DNA of 64,000 nt from Limnohabitans_A sp048020265 (lineage in GTDB: Bacteria; Pseudomonadota; Gammaproteobacteria; Burkholderiales; Burkholderiaceae_C): the NCBI RefSeq assembly GCF_048020265.1, contig NZ_CP171843.1, positions 1,736,001 through 1,800,000 of the forward strand, written 5' to 3'. The notes under the pieces were generated by a model. It did no database searches, had not been told where the DNA came from, and worked only from the letters and a program-made list of their open reading frames with translations. The translations under genes and the position numbers were made by a program. Positions 1 to 9,216 of this stretch are shown here, piece after piece; within the stretch, counting starts at the first letter, position 1, and the number at the start of each line of letters is the position of its first letter.

Positions 1-1382
1 TCAGGGCCATGGAAGACCAGGAAATACATGCGGAACGAATAGAAGGCGGTGACGAACACACCGGCCAGTACTGCAAAGTTGGCAAAGCCAGCGGCAGGCA
101 AGGTGCTCAGGTGCACGGCTTCGATGATGCTGTCCTTGGAATAAAAACCCGAGAAAAGCGGCGTGCCGATCAGCGCCAGCGAGCCCAACAACGACGTGAT
201 CCAGGTGATGGGCATGTACTTGCGCACGCCGCCCATCCAGCGGATGTCCTGGTTGTGGTGCATGCCCATGATCACGGAGCCTGCACCCAAGAACAGCAGC
301 GCCTTGAAGAACGCGTGCGTCATCAGGTGGAACACCGCCACCGAGTAGGCCGATGCGCCCAAAGCGACGGTCATGTAACCGAGCTGCGACAAAGTGGAAT
401 AAGCCACCACGCGCTTGATGTCGTTCTGGATGATGCCCAAAAAGCCCATGAACAAGGCGGTGATGGAGCCGATCACCATGATGAAGTTGAGGGCCGCATC
501 GGACAACTCAAACAGCGGCGACATGCGGGCCACCATGAAGATACCGGCCGTCACCATGGTGGCGGCGTGGATCAGGGCGGAAATCGGGGTCGGGCCTTCC
601 ATGGAGTCAGGCAACCACACATGCAGCGGAAACTGCGCCGACTTGCCCATGGCGCCAATGAACAGGCAGATGCAGATCACAGTGATCAACATGCCGTCCA
701 GACCGAACACGTACCAAGGGAAGTTGATCGCGGCCAGCTCGTTGGCCTTGGCAAACAACTCGGTGTAGTTGAGCGTACCGGTGTAGGCCACGATCAAGCC
801 GATGCCGAGGATGAAACCGAAGTCACCCACACGGTTGACCAAAAAGGCCTTCATGTTGGCAAAAATCGCTGTTGGCTTGTTGTACCAAAAACCGATCAGC
901 AAATACGACACCAGACCCACAGCTTCCCAGCCGAAGAACAGCTGCAGCAGGTTGTTGCTCATGACGAGCATCAACATGGAGAAGGTGAACAGCGAGATGT
1001 AAGCGAAGAAGCGGTTGTAGCCTTCGTCTTCTTCCATGTAGCCAATGGTGTAAATGTGCACCATCAGCGACACAAAAGTCACCACACACATCATCATGGC
1101 GGTGATGCCGTCGACCAGAAAGCCGACTTCCATCTTCAGGCCACCCACCACCATCCAGGTGTAAAGGGTCTCGTTGAAACGGGCACCGTCGATGACGCTC
1201 TTGAGCGTCATGGCCGACAGGATGAAGGCCACCAGCACACCCAAAATGGTCAGGGTGTGAGACAGACGACGGCCGATCCAGTTGCCACCGAATTGGGTGC
1301 CGAGAACACCGGCCAATACCGAGCCCACCAGGGGGGCCAGCGGCACAGCCAACAGCGTGCTTGCGTTGAGGGTTTGACTCAT
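1..1382 (-). CDS. nuoL: NADH-quinone oxidoreductase subunit L (partial, C-terminus outside window)
   Basis: Large antiporter-like proton-pumping subunit of respiratory complex I in the inner membrane. The ATG is at 1382 and the frame is open to base 1, giving about 460 residues of a protein usually 620-680 long; the C-terminal part, including the long lateral helix, lies outside the window. The translation begins MSQTLNASTLLAVPLAPLVG and contains the family hallmarks LFFGWEAVGLVSYLLIG, GAMGKSAQFPLHVWLPDSME and GPTPISALIHAATMVTAGIF, with the membrane lysine and glutamate of the proton channel. It lies directly downstream of nuoK in a long single-strand nuo operon. Truncation is due only to the window edge. 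Confidence 0.97.
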   Translation of the reverse strand, partial: MSQTLNASTLLAVPLAPLVGSVLAGVLGTQFGGNWIGRRLSHTLTILGVLVAFILSAMTLKSVIDGARFNETLYTWMVVGGLKMEVGFLVDGITAMMMCVVTFVSLMVHIYTIGYMEEDEGYNRFFAYISLFTFSMLMLVMSNNLLQLFFGWEAVGLVSYLLIGFWYNKPTAIFANMKAFLVNRVGDFGFILGIGLIVAYTGTLNYTELFAKANELAAINFPWYVFGLDGMLITVICICLFIGAMGKSAQFPLHVWLPDSMEGPTPISALIHAATMVTAGIFMVARMSPLFELSDAALNFIMVIGSITALFMGFLGIIQNDIKRVVAYSTLSQLGYMTVALGASAYSVAVFHLMTHAFFKALLFLGAGSVIMGMHHNQDIRWMGGVRKYMPITWITSLLGSLALIGTPLFSGFYSKDSIIEAVHLSTLPAAGFANFAVLAGVFVTAFYSFRMYFLVFHGP

Positions 1383-1389
1383 ATTCTTG

Positions 1390-1701
1390 TTAACCCTTGA
1401 GCGAATTGAGTTCGTCCACGTTGATGTTGTTCTTGTTGCGGAACAACAGCACCAGGATCGCCAGGCCAATGGCCGATTCGGCCGCAGCCACCGTGAGGAT
1501 GAAGAACACGAACACTTGGCCGTGCATGTCACCCAGGTAGTGAGAGAACGCCACAAAGTTCATGTTCACGGCCAGCAACATCAACTCGATGGCCATGAGC
1601 AAAACAATCAGGTTCTTGCGGTTCAGGAAAATGCCGATCACGGCCAATGCGAACAGCATCGCGCCGAGCGACAGGAAGTGTCCCAGGGTCAGTGTCATCA
1701 T
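1390..1701 (-). CDS. nuoK: NADH-quinone oxidoreductase subunit K
   Basis: Small membrane subunit of complex I (MrpC/NuoK fold) that contributes to proton translocation. It has 103 residues, close to the usual 100, with three hydrophobic segments. The conserved membrane glutamates are visible in LLMAIELMLLAVN and in VAAAESAIGLAIL. The first ATG at 1701 overlaps the nuoJ stop as ATGA. The second ATG, at 1698, would give MTLTLGHFLSLG, the more usual NuoK start, so the true protein may be one residue shorter. It is followed 7 bp later by nuoL. Confidence 0.96.
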   Translation of the reverse strand: MMTLTLGHFLSLGAMLFALAVIGIFLNRKNLIVLLMAIELMLLAVNMNFVAFSHYLGDMHGQVFVFFILTVAAAESAIGLAILVLLFRNKNNINVDELNSLKG

Positions 1702-2336
1702 TTGCTTTCCTCCGCAGCCGCCGCAACAGGAGCAGGCGCTGCTTGGGTCGGGGCCATCTTGACCACTTGCATGCGGTCAGCCGCACGCACCCGGACCTGG
1801 ATGGACGGGTCGATCGCCTTGCTGTCCTTGCGCTCGCGCAGGGTCAGGGCAATCGCCGCGATCATGGCCACCAACAAAATGGCCGCCGCGATCTGGATCG
1901 GCATCAGGTACTCGGTGTAGAGCAAAATGCCCAGGGCTTTGGCGTTGTCCACGGGCACCGCACCCGTGGCCATGGCAGGCGCTTCTGACAGACGGAAACC
2001 GGACAGCAGCACAGCGGCCATCTCCAGGGCCACGATGGCCCCCAGTGTGGCTGCGAGCGGGAAGTTTTTCCAGAAGCCCCTGCGCACGGTGTCGATGTGG
2101 ATGTCCAGCATCATCACCACGAACAGGAAGAGCACCATCACCGCGCCCAGGTACACCAGCACCAGCAAGATGGCCAGGAATTCGGCATGGAGCAGGAACC
2201 ACACAGCCGATGCTTGCGAGAAAGCCAGCATGAGGAACAACACCGCATGCACAGGGTTGCGTGCGGTGACCACCCGGAAGGCTGCAAACAGCAGCACCAC
2301 CGAGAAGAGGTAGAAGAAACCGGTCTTGACGTCCAT
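1698..2336 (-). CDS. nuoJ: NADH-quinone oxidoreductase subunit J
   Basis: Membrane subunit of complex I. The 212 residues form five predicted transmembrane segments (about 5-22, 28-48, 54-75, 90-110 and 145-165) and a hydrophilic tail rich in Ala and Pro. The motif VYLGAVMVLFLFVVMMLDI in the third helix is typical of NuoJ, where a pi-bulge helix links quinone chemistry to proton pumping. The start overlaps nothing upstream: 37 bp separate it from nuoI. The end overlaps nuoK by 4 bp, suggesting translational coupling. Confidence 0.96.
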   Translation of the reverse strand: MDVKTGFFYLFSVVLLFAAFRVVTARNPVHAVLFLMLAFSQASAVWFLLHAEFLAILLVLVYLGAVMVLFLFVVMMLDIHIDTVRRGFWKNFPLAATLGAIVALEMAAVLLSGFRLSEAPAMATGAVPVDNAKALGILLYTEYLMPIQIAAAILLVAMIAAIALTLRERKDSKAIDPSIQVRVRAADRMQVVKMAPTQAAPAPVAAAAEESK

Positions 2337-2373
2337 AGGTCTGTCTTTTTAAGTGTTCAGGACTGGGCAGCGT

Positions 2374-2883
2374 TCAACGGTAAGGAGCGTCGGCGGCCTT
2401 GGCCGCAGCGATCTCTTTTTCGTAACGGTCGCCCACAGCCAGCAACATGTCCTTGGTGAAGTACAGGTCACCGCGTTTTTCGCCGTGGTATTCAAAAATG
2501 TGCGTCTCGACAATCGAATCGACCGGGCAGCTTTCTTCGCAAAAGCCGCAGAAGATGCACTTGGTGAGGTCGATGTCGTAGCGTGTGGTGCGGCGTGAAC
2601 CGTCTTCGCGCTGGCCCGCTTCGATGGTGATGGCCATCGCGGGACACACGGCTTCGCACAGTTTGCACGCAATGCAGCGCTCTTCACCGTTGTCGTAGCG
2701 GCGCAGCGCGTGCAGGCCACGGAAACGCGGCGACAGCGGTGTTTTTTCTTCCGGGAACTGCACCGTCACCTTGCGGGCAAATGCGTAGCGTCCGGTCAGG
2801 GCCATACCCTTGAACAACTCCACGAGCATGAAGCTCTTGAGGAAGTCCTTGATCGAGAAATTGGAAGCAGTCATTGTGGTCAT
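2374..2883 (-). CDS. nuoI: NADH-quinone oxidoreductase subunit I (two 4Fe-4S clusters)
   Basis: Ferredoxin-like subunit of the complex I connecting arm, carrying clusters N6a and N6b towards the quinone site. Two complete C-x2-C-x2-C-x3-C-P motifs are visible: CIACKLCEAVCP (Cys70, 73, 76, 80) and CIFCGFCEESCP (Cys109, 112, 115, 119). The length of 169 residues is normal for betaproteobacteria. The call starts at the first ATG (2883); an in-frame ATG at 2874 would give MTASNFSIKDF and is equally possible. It sits between nuoH and nuoJ as usual. Confidence 0.97.
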   Translation of the reverse strand: MTTMTASNFSIKDFLKSFMLVELFKGMALTGRYAFARKVTVQFPEEKTPLSPRFRGLHALRRYDNGEERCIACKLCEAVCPAMAITIEAGQREDGSRRTTRYDIDLTKCIFCGFCEESCPVDSIVETHIFEYHGEKRGDLYFTKDMLLAVGDRYEKEIAAAKAADAPYR

Positions 2884-2896
2884 GGTCGTGCGCCGC

Positions 2897-3979
2897 TTAT
2901 TTCCAGATGTTCCATGGCGAGTGGAGCCAAACGCCCACCACCAGCAGCCACACCAGGGTGACCGGGATGAAAATCTTCCAGCCCAGACGCATGATCTGGT
3001 CGTAACGGAAGCGCGGGAAAGTGGCGCGGATCCAGATGAACATGGACACGACCAGGAAAGTCTTGAGACCCAGCCAGATCCAGCCTGGAATGGCGTTGAA
3101 CAAGGCGCTGTCGATGGGTGGCAACCAGCCGCCCAGGAACATGATCACAGCCAGGATGGACACCAGCCACATGCTGGCGTATTCGGCCAGGAAGAAGATG
3201 GCAAAGCCCATGCCCGAGTACTCGACCATGTGTCCGGCCACGATTTCGGCTTCACCTTCGACCACGTCAAAGGGGTGACGGTTGGTTTCGGCCACGCCCG
3301 AGATCAGGTACACCAGGAAAATCGGCAACAAAGGCAACCAGTTCCAGGACAGGAAACCCAAACCCATGTGGGCCATTTGGCCTTTGCCTTGCGCCAGCAC
3401 GATTTCGGTCAGGTTCATGCTGCCCGAGACCATCAAGACCACCAGGAAGCAAAAGCCCATGGCGATTTCGTAGCTGACCATCTGGGCCGACGCACGCAAC
3501 GCACCCAAAAAGGCGTACTTGGAGTTTGACGCCCAACCCGCGATGATCACGCCGTAGACCTCGATGGAGGTGATGGCCATCACCAGCATCAAACCTGCGT
3601 TGATGTTGGTCAGCGCCACTTCGGGACCAAAGGGAATCGCCACCCAGGCGGCCAGGGCCGGCATGATGGCCATGATGGGGCCGAGGCGGAACAAGCCCAT
3701 GCTGGCCGCTGTCGGGTTGATCAGTTCCTTGGTCAGGAGCTTGAGCGCATCGGCAATCGGTTGCAACAAGCCCATGGGGCCCACACGGTTGGGGCCGTGG
3801 CGCACTTGCATGAAGCCCAGCAGCTTGCGCTCCCACAGCGTCAGGTAAGCCACAGCGCCCATCAAAGGCGCCAGGATGGCCACGATCTTGAGCAAGATCC
3901 AGAGCACGGGCCAGACCAAGTTGGCCCACCAACTGGCAGCGACCAAATTCAGGCCGCCGTTGTACAGAGCGTCAATCAT
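2897..3979 (-). CDS. nuoH: NADH-quinone oxidoreductase subunit H
   Basis: Membrane subunit at the junction of the peripheral and membrane arms of complex I; it forms much of the quinone chamber. The protein has 360 residues with about eight hydrophobic segments. The conserved stretches LTLWERKLLGFMQVRHGPNR and PFDVVEGEAEIVAGHMVEYS (the acidic loop facing the quinone cavity) are intact. The start ATG at 3979 overlaps the nuoG stop by 4 bp, so it is probably translationally coupled. Confidence 0.97.
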   Translation of the reverse strand: MIDALYNGGLNLVAASWWANLVWPVLWILLKIVAILAPLMGAVAYLTLWERKLLGFMQVRHGPNRVGPMGLLQPIADALKLLTKELINPTAASMGLFRLGPIMAIMPALAAWVAIPFGPEVALTNINAGLMLVMAITSIEVYGVIIAGWASNSKYAFLGALRASAQMVSYEIAMGFCFLVVLMVSGSMNLTEIVLAQGKGQMAHMGLGFLSWNWLPLLPIFLVYLISGVAETNRHPFDVVEGEAEIVAGHMVEYSGMGFAIFFLAEYASMWLVSILAVIMFLGGWLPPIDSALFNAIPGWIWLGLKTFLVVSMFIWIRATFPRFRYDQIMRLGWKIFIPVTLVWLLVVGVWLHSPWNIWK

Positions 3980-6084
3980 GGGGTCACCTCCTGGCGGGCG
4001 TCTGCGGTCAGCTGCAAGGACGGCGCACGGCGAACGATGCTGTCGAGCTGGTAGATCGAAGCGCTCACGGGTGCTGCGGTTGTGGCGGTCAACGTGATCT
4101 CAGCGCGCGTGGCGTTCGAAGCCACCAAAGGCTTGGCCGTGGCACGGGCCAGCACCTCTTGCGAAGTTTCAAAAGACACACCCGGGATGTCGAGCAAATT
4201 AGCCAGCACACGCAGCACTTTCCAGGCAGGACGTGTCTCGGCCAAAGGCTTGACCACGGCATGGAAGCTTTGCAGGCGACCTTCGGCGTTGACAAAGGAA
4301 CCCGATGTTTCGGTGAACGGCGCAATGGGCAACAACACGTCGCTGAAAGCCATGTTGGCTTTGAAGGGACTGAGTGTCACGACCATCTCGGCCTGACCCA
4401 AAGCCTGTGCAGCGGCGCTGCCTGCAGCGCTGTCGAACTCGGGTTCGGTGTTCAGCAAGATCGCGGCTTTCAAGCCACCGGCCAGCATTTGGCCCGCGTG
4501 CTTGCCACCGGTTTGCGGCTGGGCCCCGACCCACTGCGCGCCCACCGTGTTGGCCGCTTCGGTCAGGTAACCCACAGTCGCGCCGGTTTGCTCGGCGATC
4601 CAGTTGGCCAAGGCCAGCAGGCTCGATGCGTTGGCTGCGTGCGCTGCGGCATTGCCCAGCAACACGGCTTTGCGCTCGCCGCCCAACAAGGACTTGGCAA
4701 TGGCTTGGGCCTGCACGGTGGCGTTGCCTGCCACAGGCGCTGCAACACCCTTCTCTGCCGCGATAGCTGCGGCTACATCGGCCAAGGCTTGCGCCCAGCC
4801 CGAAGCGTCGGTCAGCACGGCTTGCGCCACGGGCATGGCCCAGGCGTCGGCATGGCTGAAAGCTGCAGGCGTTGTGATGACATGGAGCTGAGCGCCATGG
4901 CGCACGGCGTGGCGCACGCGCAGGGCAAACAGCGGATGGTCCTTGCGCAGGTTGGAGCCCACCACCAGCACGCGCTGCAAAGTGGAAAGCGATGCGATCG
5001 ATGTGCCCAGCGTGCGCACGCCTTCGGCAGCGCCAAATTCAGCGTTGCGCAGACGGTAATCGATGTTGTCCGAACCCAGGCCGCGCATCAAAGCGCCAGC
5101 CAGGTACAACTCTTCCAAGGTGCTGTGCGGGCTGACCAATGCGCCGATGCTGTTGGCGCCGTGGTCGCGCTGGATGTTGCGCAGGCCATTGGCCACGTAT
5201 TCAAGGGCGGTCTGCCAGTCGACGGTTTTCCACTCGCCGCCCTGCTTGAGCATGGGCTGGGTCAAGCGGTCGGCGCCGTTGAGTGCTTCGTAAGAGAAGC
5301 GGTCACGGTCGGCTATCCAACACTCGTTGACTTCTTCGTTCTCGAGCGGCACGACACGCATGACCTGGTTGTTCTTGACCTGCACAACCAGGTTGGCACC
5401 GGACGAGTCGTGTGCCGCAATCGACTTGCGGCGAGACAACTCCCAAGTGCGGGCGTGGTAGCGGAAAGGCTTGCTGGTCAAAGCGCCCACAGGACAGATG
5501 TCGATCATGTTGCCCGACAGTTCGGAGTCGATGGTCTGGCCCAGGAAGGTTTCGATCTCGGCATGCTCGCCACGGTGGGACATGCCCAACTCCATGGCAC
5601 CCGCCACTTCCTGGCCAAAGCGCACGCAGCGTGTGCAATGGATGCAGCGGCTCATCTCTTCCATGGAGATCAGTGGGCCGACTTCCTTGTGAAAGACCAC
5701 GCGCTTTTCTTCTTCGTAACGCGATTGCGTGCCGCCGTAACCCACGGCCAGGTCTTGCAACTGGCACTCACCGCCCTGGTCGCAAATGGGGCAATCGAGC
5801 GGGTGGTTGATCAGCAAAAACTCCATGACCGACTTCTGCGCCGCAATGGCTTTGTCGCTCTTGGTGCGCACGATCATGCCTTGCGTCACCGGCGTGGCGC
5901 AGGCGGGCATGGGCTTGGGGGCTTTTTCGACCTCGACCAGGCACATGCGGCAGTTGGCCGCGATGGAGAGTTTCTTGTGGTAGCAGAAATGGGGGATGTA
6001 GGTGCCGGCTTTTTCAGCAGCATGCATCACCATGCTGCCTTCGGCAACTTCCACTTTCTGACCGTCGAGTTCTATTTCAACCAT
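3976..6084 (-). CDS. nuoG: NADH-quinone oxidoreductase subunit G (Fe-S/molybdopterin-fold)
   Basis: Large peripheral subunit of complex I that passes electrons from NuoE/F towards NuoI. The N-terminus holds a 2Fe-2S domain (Cys34, 45, 48, 62), the His94/Cys98/Cys101/Cys107 cluster and a 4Fe-4S motif starting CIHCTRCVRFG (Cys147, 150, 153). A degenerate molybdopterin-oxidoreductase domain follows. At 702 residues it is shorter than the roughly 900-residue E. coli protein. The segment after the third cluster (RRKSIAAHDSSGANL) has no cysteines, so the extra N7 cluster seems absent, as in the mitochondrial type. It overlaps nuoF by 8 bp and nuoH by 4 bp. Confidence 0.96.
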   Translation of the reverse strand: MVEIELDGQKVEVAEGSMVMHAAEKAGTYIPHFCYHKKLSIAANCRMCLVEVEKAPKPMPACATPVTQGMIVRTKSDKAIAAQKSVMEFLLINHPLDCPICDQGGECQLQDLAVGYGGTQSRYEEEKRVVFHKEVGPLISMEEMSRCIHCTRCVRFGQEVAGAMELGMSHRGEHAEIETFLGQTIDSELSGNMIDICPVGALTSKPFRYHARTWELSRRKSIAAHDSSGANLVVQVKNNQVMRVVPLENEEVNECWIADRDRFSYEALNGADRLTQPMLKQGGEWKTVDWQTALEYVANGLRNIQRDHGANSIGALVSPHSTLEELYLAGALMRGLGSDNIDYRLRNAEFGAAEGVRTLGTSIASLSTLQRVLVVGSNLRKDHPLFALRVRHAVRHGAQLHVITTPAAFSHADAWAMPVAQAVLTDASGWAQALADVAAAIAAEKGVAAPVAGNATVQAQAIAKSLLGGERKAVLLGNAAAHAANASSLLALANWIAEQTGATVGYLTEAANTVGAQWVGAQPQTGGKHAGQMLAGGLKAAILLNTEPEFDSAAGSAAAQALGQAEMVVTLSPFKANMAFSDVLLPIAPFTETSGSFVNAEGRLQSFHAVVKPLAETRPAWKVLRVLANLLDIPGVSFETSQEVLARATAKPLVASNATRAEITLTATTAAPVSASIYQLDSIVRRAPSLQLTADARQEVTP

Positions 6085-7477
6085 GGGTCTTCACCGTTGT
6101 CACATCAGCGCCAACCATGCAGGTCTTGTGCTCGATGTGGTGTACAAATTCGTGACGGAAATGCTTGAGCATGCCGCGCACCGGCATGGCCGCTGCATCG
6201 CCCAAGGCGCAAATCGTGCGGCCCATGATGTTGCCGGCCACGCTGTCGAGCATGTCGATGTCGCTGGCACGGCCCTGGCCGTTTTCAATGCGGTCGACCA
6301 TGCGCCAGAGCCATCCTGTGCCTTCGCGGCAAGGCGTGCACTGACCGCAGGATTCGTGCGAGTAGAAGTAAGACAAACGGGCCAAGGCCTTGACCATGCA
6401 GCGCGTCTCGTCCATGACGATCACCGCGCCCGAACCCAACATCGAGCCGCCCTCTTTGGCGATGCTGTCGTAGTCCATGGTCAAGGTCATCATCAAGTCG
6501 GCCGGAATCACAGGCGAAGACGAACCGCCGGGGATCACAGCCTTGAGCTTGCGGCCACCGCGTACGCCACCGGCGAGCTCGAGCAGCTTGGCAAACGGTG
6601 TGCCCATGGGCACTTCGTAGTTGCCGGGGCGTTCCACGTCGCCGCTGACCGAGAATATCTTGGTGCCGCCGTTGTTGGGCTTGCCGCATTCCAGGTACGC
6701 CTGGCCACCGTTGCGAATGATCCAGGGCACCGCTGCGAAGGTCTCGGTGTTGTTGATGGTGGTGGGCTTGCCGTACAGGCCAAAGCTTGCAGGAAACGGT
6801 GGCTTGAAGCGCGGCTGGCCTTTTTTGCCTTCCAGCGATTCGAGCAGCGCGGTTTCTTCGCCGCAGATGTAAGCGCCAAAACCGTGCGAGGCGTGCAACT
6901 GGAAGCTGAAGGTGCTGCCCAGGATGTTATTACCCAGATAGCCTGCTGCGCGAGCTTCTTCGAGGGCCGCTTCAAAGCGCTCGTAGGTGTGGAAAATTTC
7001 ACCGTGGATGTAGTTGTAACCCACGCTGATGCCCATGGCATAAGCCGCGATGATCATGCCTTCAATCACCGTGTGGGGGTTGTACTCCATGATGTCGCGG
7101 TCTTTGCAGGTGCCCGGCTCGCCTTCGTCCGAGTTGCAGACCAGGTACTTCTGACCGGGGAACTGGCGGGGCATGAAGCTCCACTTGAGGCCCGTGGGGA
7201 AGCCCGCACCGCCGCGACCACGCAGGCCGGATTCCTTGACGGTGGCGATCACCTGGTCTTGGGTCATGCCCGCCACACCGGTTTCGGCGTTCGGCGCACT
7301 GCCGTCTTTGCCCAAAATTTTGCGCAAGGCGGCATAGCCGCCGCGCGCTTCGTAATCTTTAATGCCCCAATTGCGACCATTCAGGCCCGCATAGATTTGC
7401 GGATTGATGTGGCGGTCGTGGAAGCAGGTTTCCACTCCCGTGGCCTGGAATTGGCTCAGGATTTGTTCGACTTTCAT
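6077..7477 (-). CDS. nuoF: NADH-quinone oxidoreductase subunit F (NADH/FMN-binding)
   Basis: NADH dehydrogenase subunit that binds NADH, FMN and the N3 4Fe-4S cluster, and so is the entry point for electrons. The glycine-rich GRGGAGFPTG (about residues 88-97) is the nucleotide-binding motif. ESCGQCTPCREG (Cys377, 380, 383) together with the cysteine in TICALGDAAA supplies N3. The length of 466 residues is somewhat above the usual 430-445. The start overlaps the nuoE stop by one base and the end overlaps nuoG by 8 bp. Confidence 0.97.
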   Translation of the reverse strand: MKVEQILSQFQATGVETCFHDRHINPQIYAGLNGRNWGIKDYEARGGYAALRKILGKDGSAPNAETGVAGMTQDQVIATVKESGLRGRGGAGFPTGLKWSFMPRQFPGQKYLVCNSDEGEPGTCKDRDIMEYNPHTVIEGMIIAAYAMGISVGYNYIHGEIFHTYERFEAALEEARAAGYLGNNILGSTFSFQLHASHGFGAYICGEETALLESLEGKKGQPRFKPPFPASFGLYGKPTTINNTETFAAVPWIIRNGGQAYLECGKPNNGGTKIFSVSGDVERPGNYEVPMGTPFAKLLELAGGVRGGRKLKAVIPGGSSSPVIPADLMMTLTMDYDSIAKEGGSMLGSGAVIVMDETRCMVKALARLSYFYSHESCGQCTPCREGTGWLWRMVDRIENGQGRASDIDMLDSVAGNIMGRTICALGDAAAMPVRGMLKHFRHEFVHHIEHKTCMVGADVTTVKTHG

Positions 7478-7965
7478 CAGGCGGCCTCGGCTTTCTTCAG
7501 GCTGTCAACGAGTTGGTCGAGTTTTTCATGACTCATGAAGCTGCACATGTGGCGGTCATTCACCAGCAGCACCGGCGCATCGGCGCAAGCGCCTTGGCAC
7601 TCACTGGGCTGCAAAGTGAACAGGCCGTCGGCCGTGGTTTCACCGGCGTGCACACCCAGCTTGTGCTCCAGGTGCTCGAGGGCCTTTTGACCACCGCGCA
7701 ACTGGCAAGGCAGGTTGGTGCAAACGTTCAGCTTGAACTTGCCCACCGGCTTTTGGTTGTACATGTTGTAGAAGGTGGTCACTTCGTGGACCGCCATCAA
7801 CGGCATGCCCAGGTACTCGGCCACGACCTGCTCGCTGTCGGGGCTGACCCAGCCCTGTTCTTGCTGCACGATCGACAGACAGGCCATGACGGCCGACTGC
7901 TTCTGGTCTGCAGGGAACTTGGCGACTTCACGCGCAAAGCGCGCTTTGGTTGACTCAGAGATCAT
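7477..7965 (-). CDS. nuoE: NADH-quinone oxidoreductase subunit E (2Fe-2S)
   Basis: Thioredoxin-fold subunit that binds the off-path N1a 2Fe-2S cluster next to FMN. The ligand pattern C-x4-C (Cys82, Cys87 in CTNLPC) and C-x3-C (Cys123, Cys127 in CQGAC) is intact. It has 162 residues, the usual length. The ATG at 7965 overlaps the nuoD stop by 4 bp, and its own stop shares one base with the nuoF start codon, so nuoD-E-F-G form a tightly coupled stretch. Confidence 0.97.
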   Translation of the reverse strand: MISESTKARFAREVAKFPADQKQSAVMACLSIVQQEQGWVSPDSEQVVAEYLGMPLMAVHEVTTFYNMYNQKPVGKFKLNVCTNLPCQLRGGQKALEHLEHKLGVHAGETTADGLFTLQPSECQGACADAPVLLVNDRHMCSFMSHEKLDQLVDSLKKAEAA

Positions 7966-9215
7966 CGGTCAATCTCTCCAAAAACGATGTCCATGGTCCC
8001 GATGATCGCGACCGCATCGGCCAGCATGTGGCCTTTGGCCATTTCATCGAGGGTGGCCAAATGGGCAAAGCCCGGGGCGCGAATTTTCAGGCGGTAGGGC
8101 TTGTTGGCACCATCGCTCACCATGTAGATGCCGAACTCGCCTTTCGGGTGCTCGACAGCGGCATAGGCCTCGCCTTCGGGCACATGAAAACCTTCGGTGA
8201 AGAGCTTGAAGTGGTGGATCAAGTCTTCCATGTTGGACTTCATGCCCTCGCGCGAAGGCGGCGCCACCTTGTGGTTGTCAGTGATGACGGGGCCGGGGTT
8301 GGCACGCAACCAGGCCACGCACTGCTGGATGATGCGGTTGGACTCGCGCATCTCTTGCACGCGCACCAAGTAACGGTCGTAACTGTCACCGGTCTTGCCC
8401 ACCGGCACGTCGAATTCGACTTTGTCGTAGGCGTCGTAGGGCTGCTTTTTACGCAAGTCCCAGGCGAAGCCCGAGCCACGCAGCATGGGACCGGTCATGC
8501 CCAGATTCAGAGCGCGCTCAGGAGCCACCACGCCAATACCAACCGTGCGCTGTTTCCAGATGCGGTTATCGGTCAGCAGGGTTTCGTACTCGTCCACACA
8601 CTTGGGAAAACGCTGCGTGAAATCGTCGATGAAATCCAGCAGGGAACCCTGGCGGTTCTTGTTCATCTCGGCGATGGTCTTGGCGTTCTTGACCTTGCTG
8701 GCCTTGTACTGCGGCATGCTGTCAGGCAGGTCACGGTAAACACCACCGGGGCGGAAATACGCGGCATGCATGCGGGCGCCAGACACGGCTTCATACATGT
8801 CAAACAGGTCTTCACGCTCGCGGAAGGTGTAGATCAGGATGGTCGAGCTGCCGCAGTCGTTGCCGTGCGAGCCGAGCCACATGAGGTGGTTCAGGATGCG
8901 GGTGATTTCAGAGAACATCACGCGGATGTACTGGGCGCGCATCGGCACTTCCAGACCCAGCATCTTTTCAATGGCCAGGCAGTAAGCGTGCTCGTTGCAC
9001 ATCATCGACACATAGTCCAGACGGTCCATGTAGGGCAGCGACTGGATGTAGGTCTTGTGCTCGGCCAGCTTTTCGGTGGCGCGGTGCAACAGACCAATGT
9101 GCGGGTCGGCGCGTTGAACCACTTCGCCGTCCAACTCGAGAACCAGGCGCAACACACCGTGTGCGGCCGGGTGCTGGGGGCCGAAGTTCAGGGTGTAATT
9201 CTTGATTTCGGCCAT
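7962..9215 (-). CDS. nuoD: NADH-quinone oxidoreductase subunit D (49 kDa subunit)
   Basis: Quinone-site subunit of complex I, related to the large subunit of NiFe hydrogenases but without the metal-binding cysteines. The 417-residue product starts MAEIKNYTLNFGPQHPAAHG. GPQHPAAHGVLRL is the diagnostic N-terminal loop whose histidine lies at the quinone head-group. It ends IIGTMDIVFGEIDR, the standard C-terminus. It is separate from nuoC (1 bp gap), unlike the fused nuoCD of enterobacteria. Confidence 0.97.
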   Translation of the reverse strand: MAEIKNYTLNFGPQHPAAHGVLRLVLELDGEVVQRADPHIGLLHRATEKLAEHKTYIQSLPYMDRLDYVSMMCNEHAYCLAIEKMLGLEVPMRAQYIRVMFSEITRILNHLMWLGSHGNDCGSSTILIYTFREREDLFDMYEAVSGARMHAAYFRPGGVYRDLPDSMPQYKASKVKNAKTIAEMNKNRQGSLLDFIDDFTQRFPKCVDEYETLLTDNRIWKQRTVGIGVVAPERALNLGMTGPMLRGSGFAWDLRKKQPYDAYDKVEFDVPVGKTGDSYDRYLVRVQEMRESNRIIQQCVAWLRANPGPVITDNHKVAPPSREGMKSNMEDLIHHFKLFTEGFHVPEGEAYAAVEHPKGEFGIYMVSDGANKPYRLKIRAPGFAHLATLDEMAKGHMLADAVAIIGTMDIVFGEIDR

Positions 9216-9216
9216 A

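Noticed and set aside
9..1400. Long plus-strand open frame opposite nuoL
   Set aside because: Its translation is His/Gln/Arg-rich with no family pattern, while the opposite strand gives perfect NuoL motifs. It is an antisense shadow of a high-GC gene.
4159..6168. 669-codon plus-strand frame opposite nuoG
   Set aside because: Antisense shadow; nuoG on the minus strand has all cluster ligands and the correct overlaps with its neighbours.
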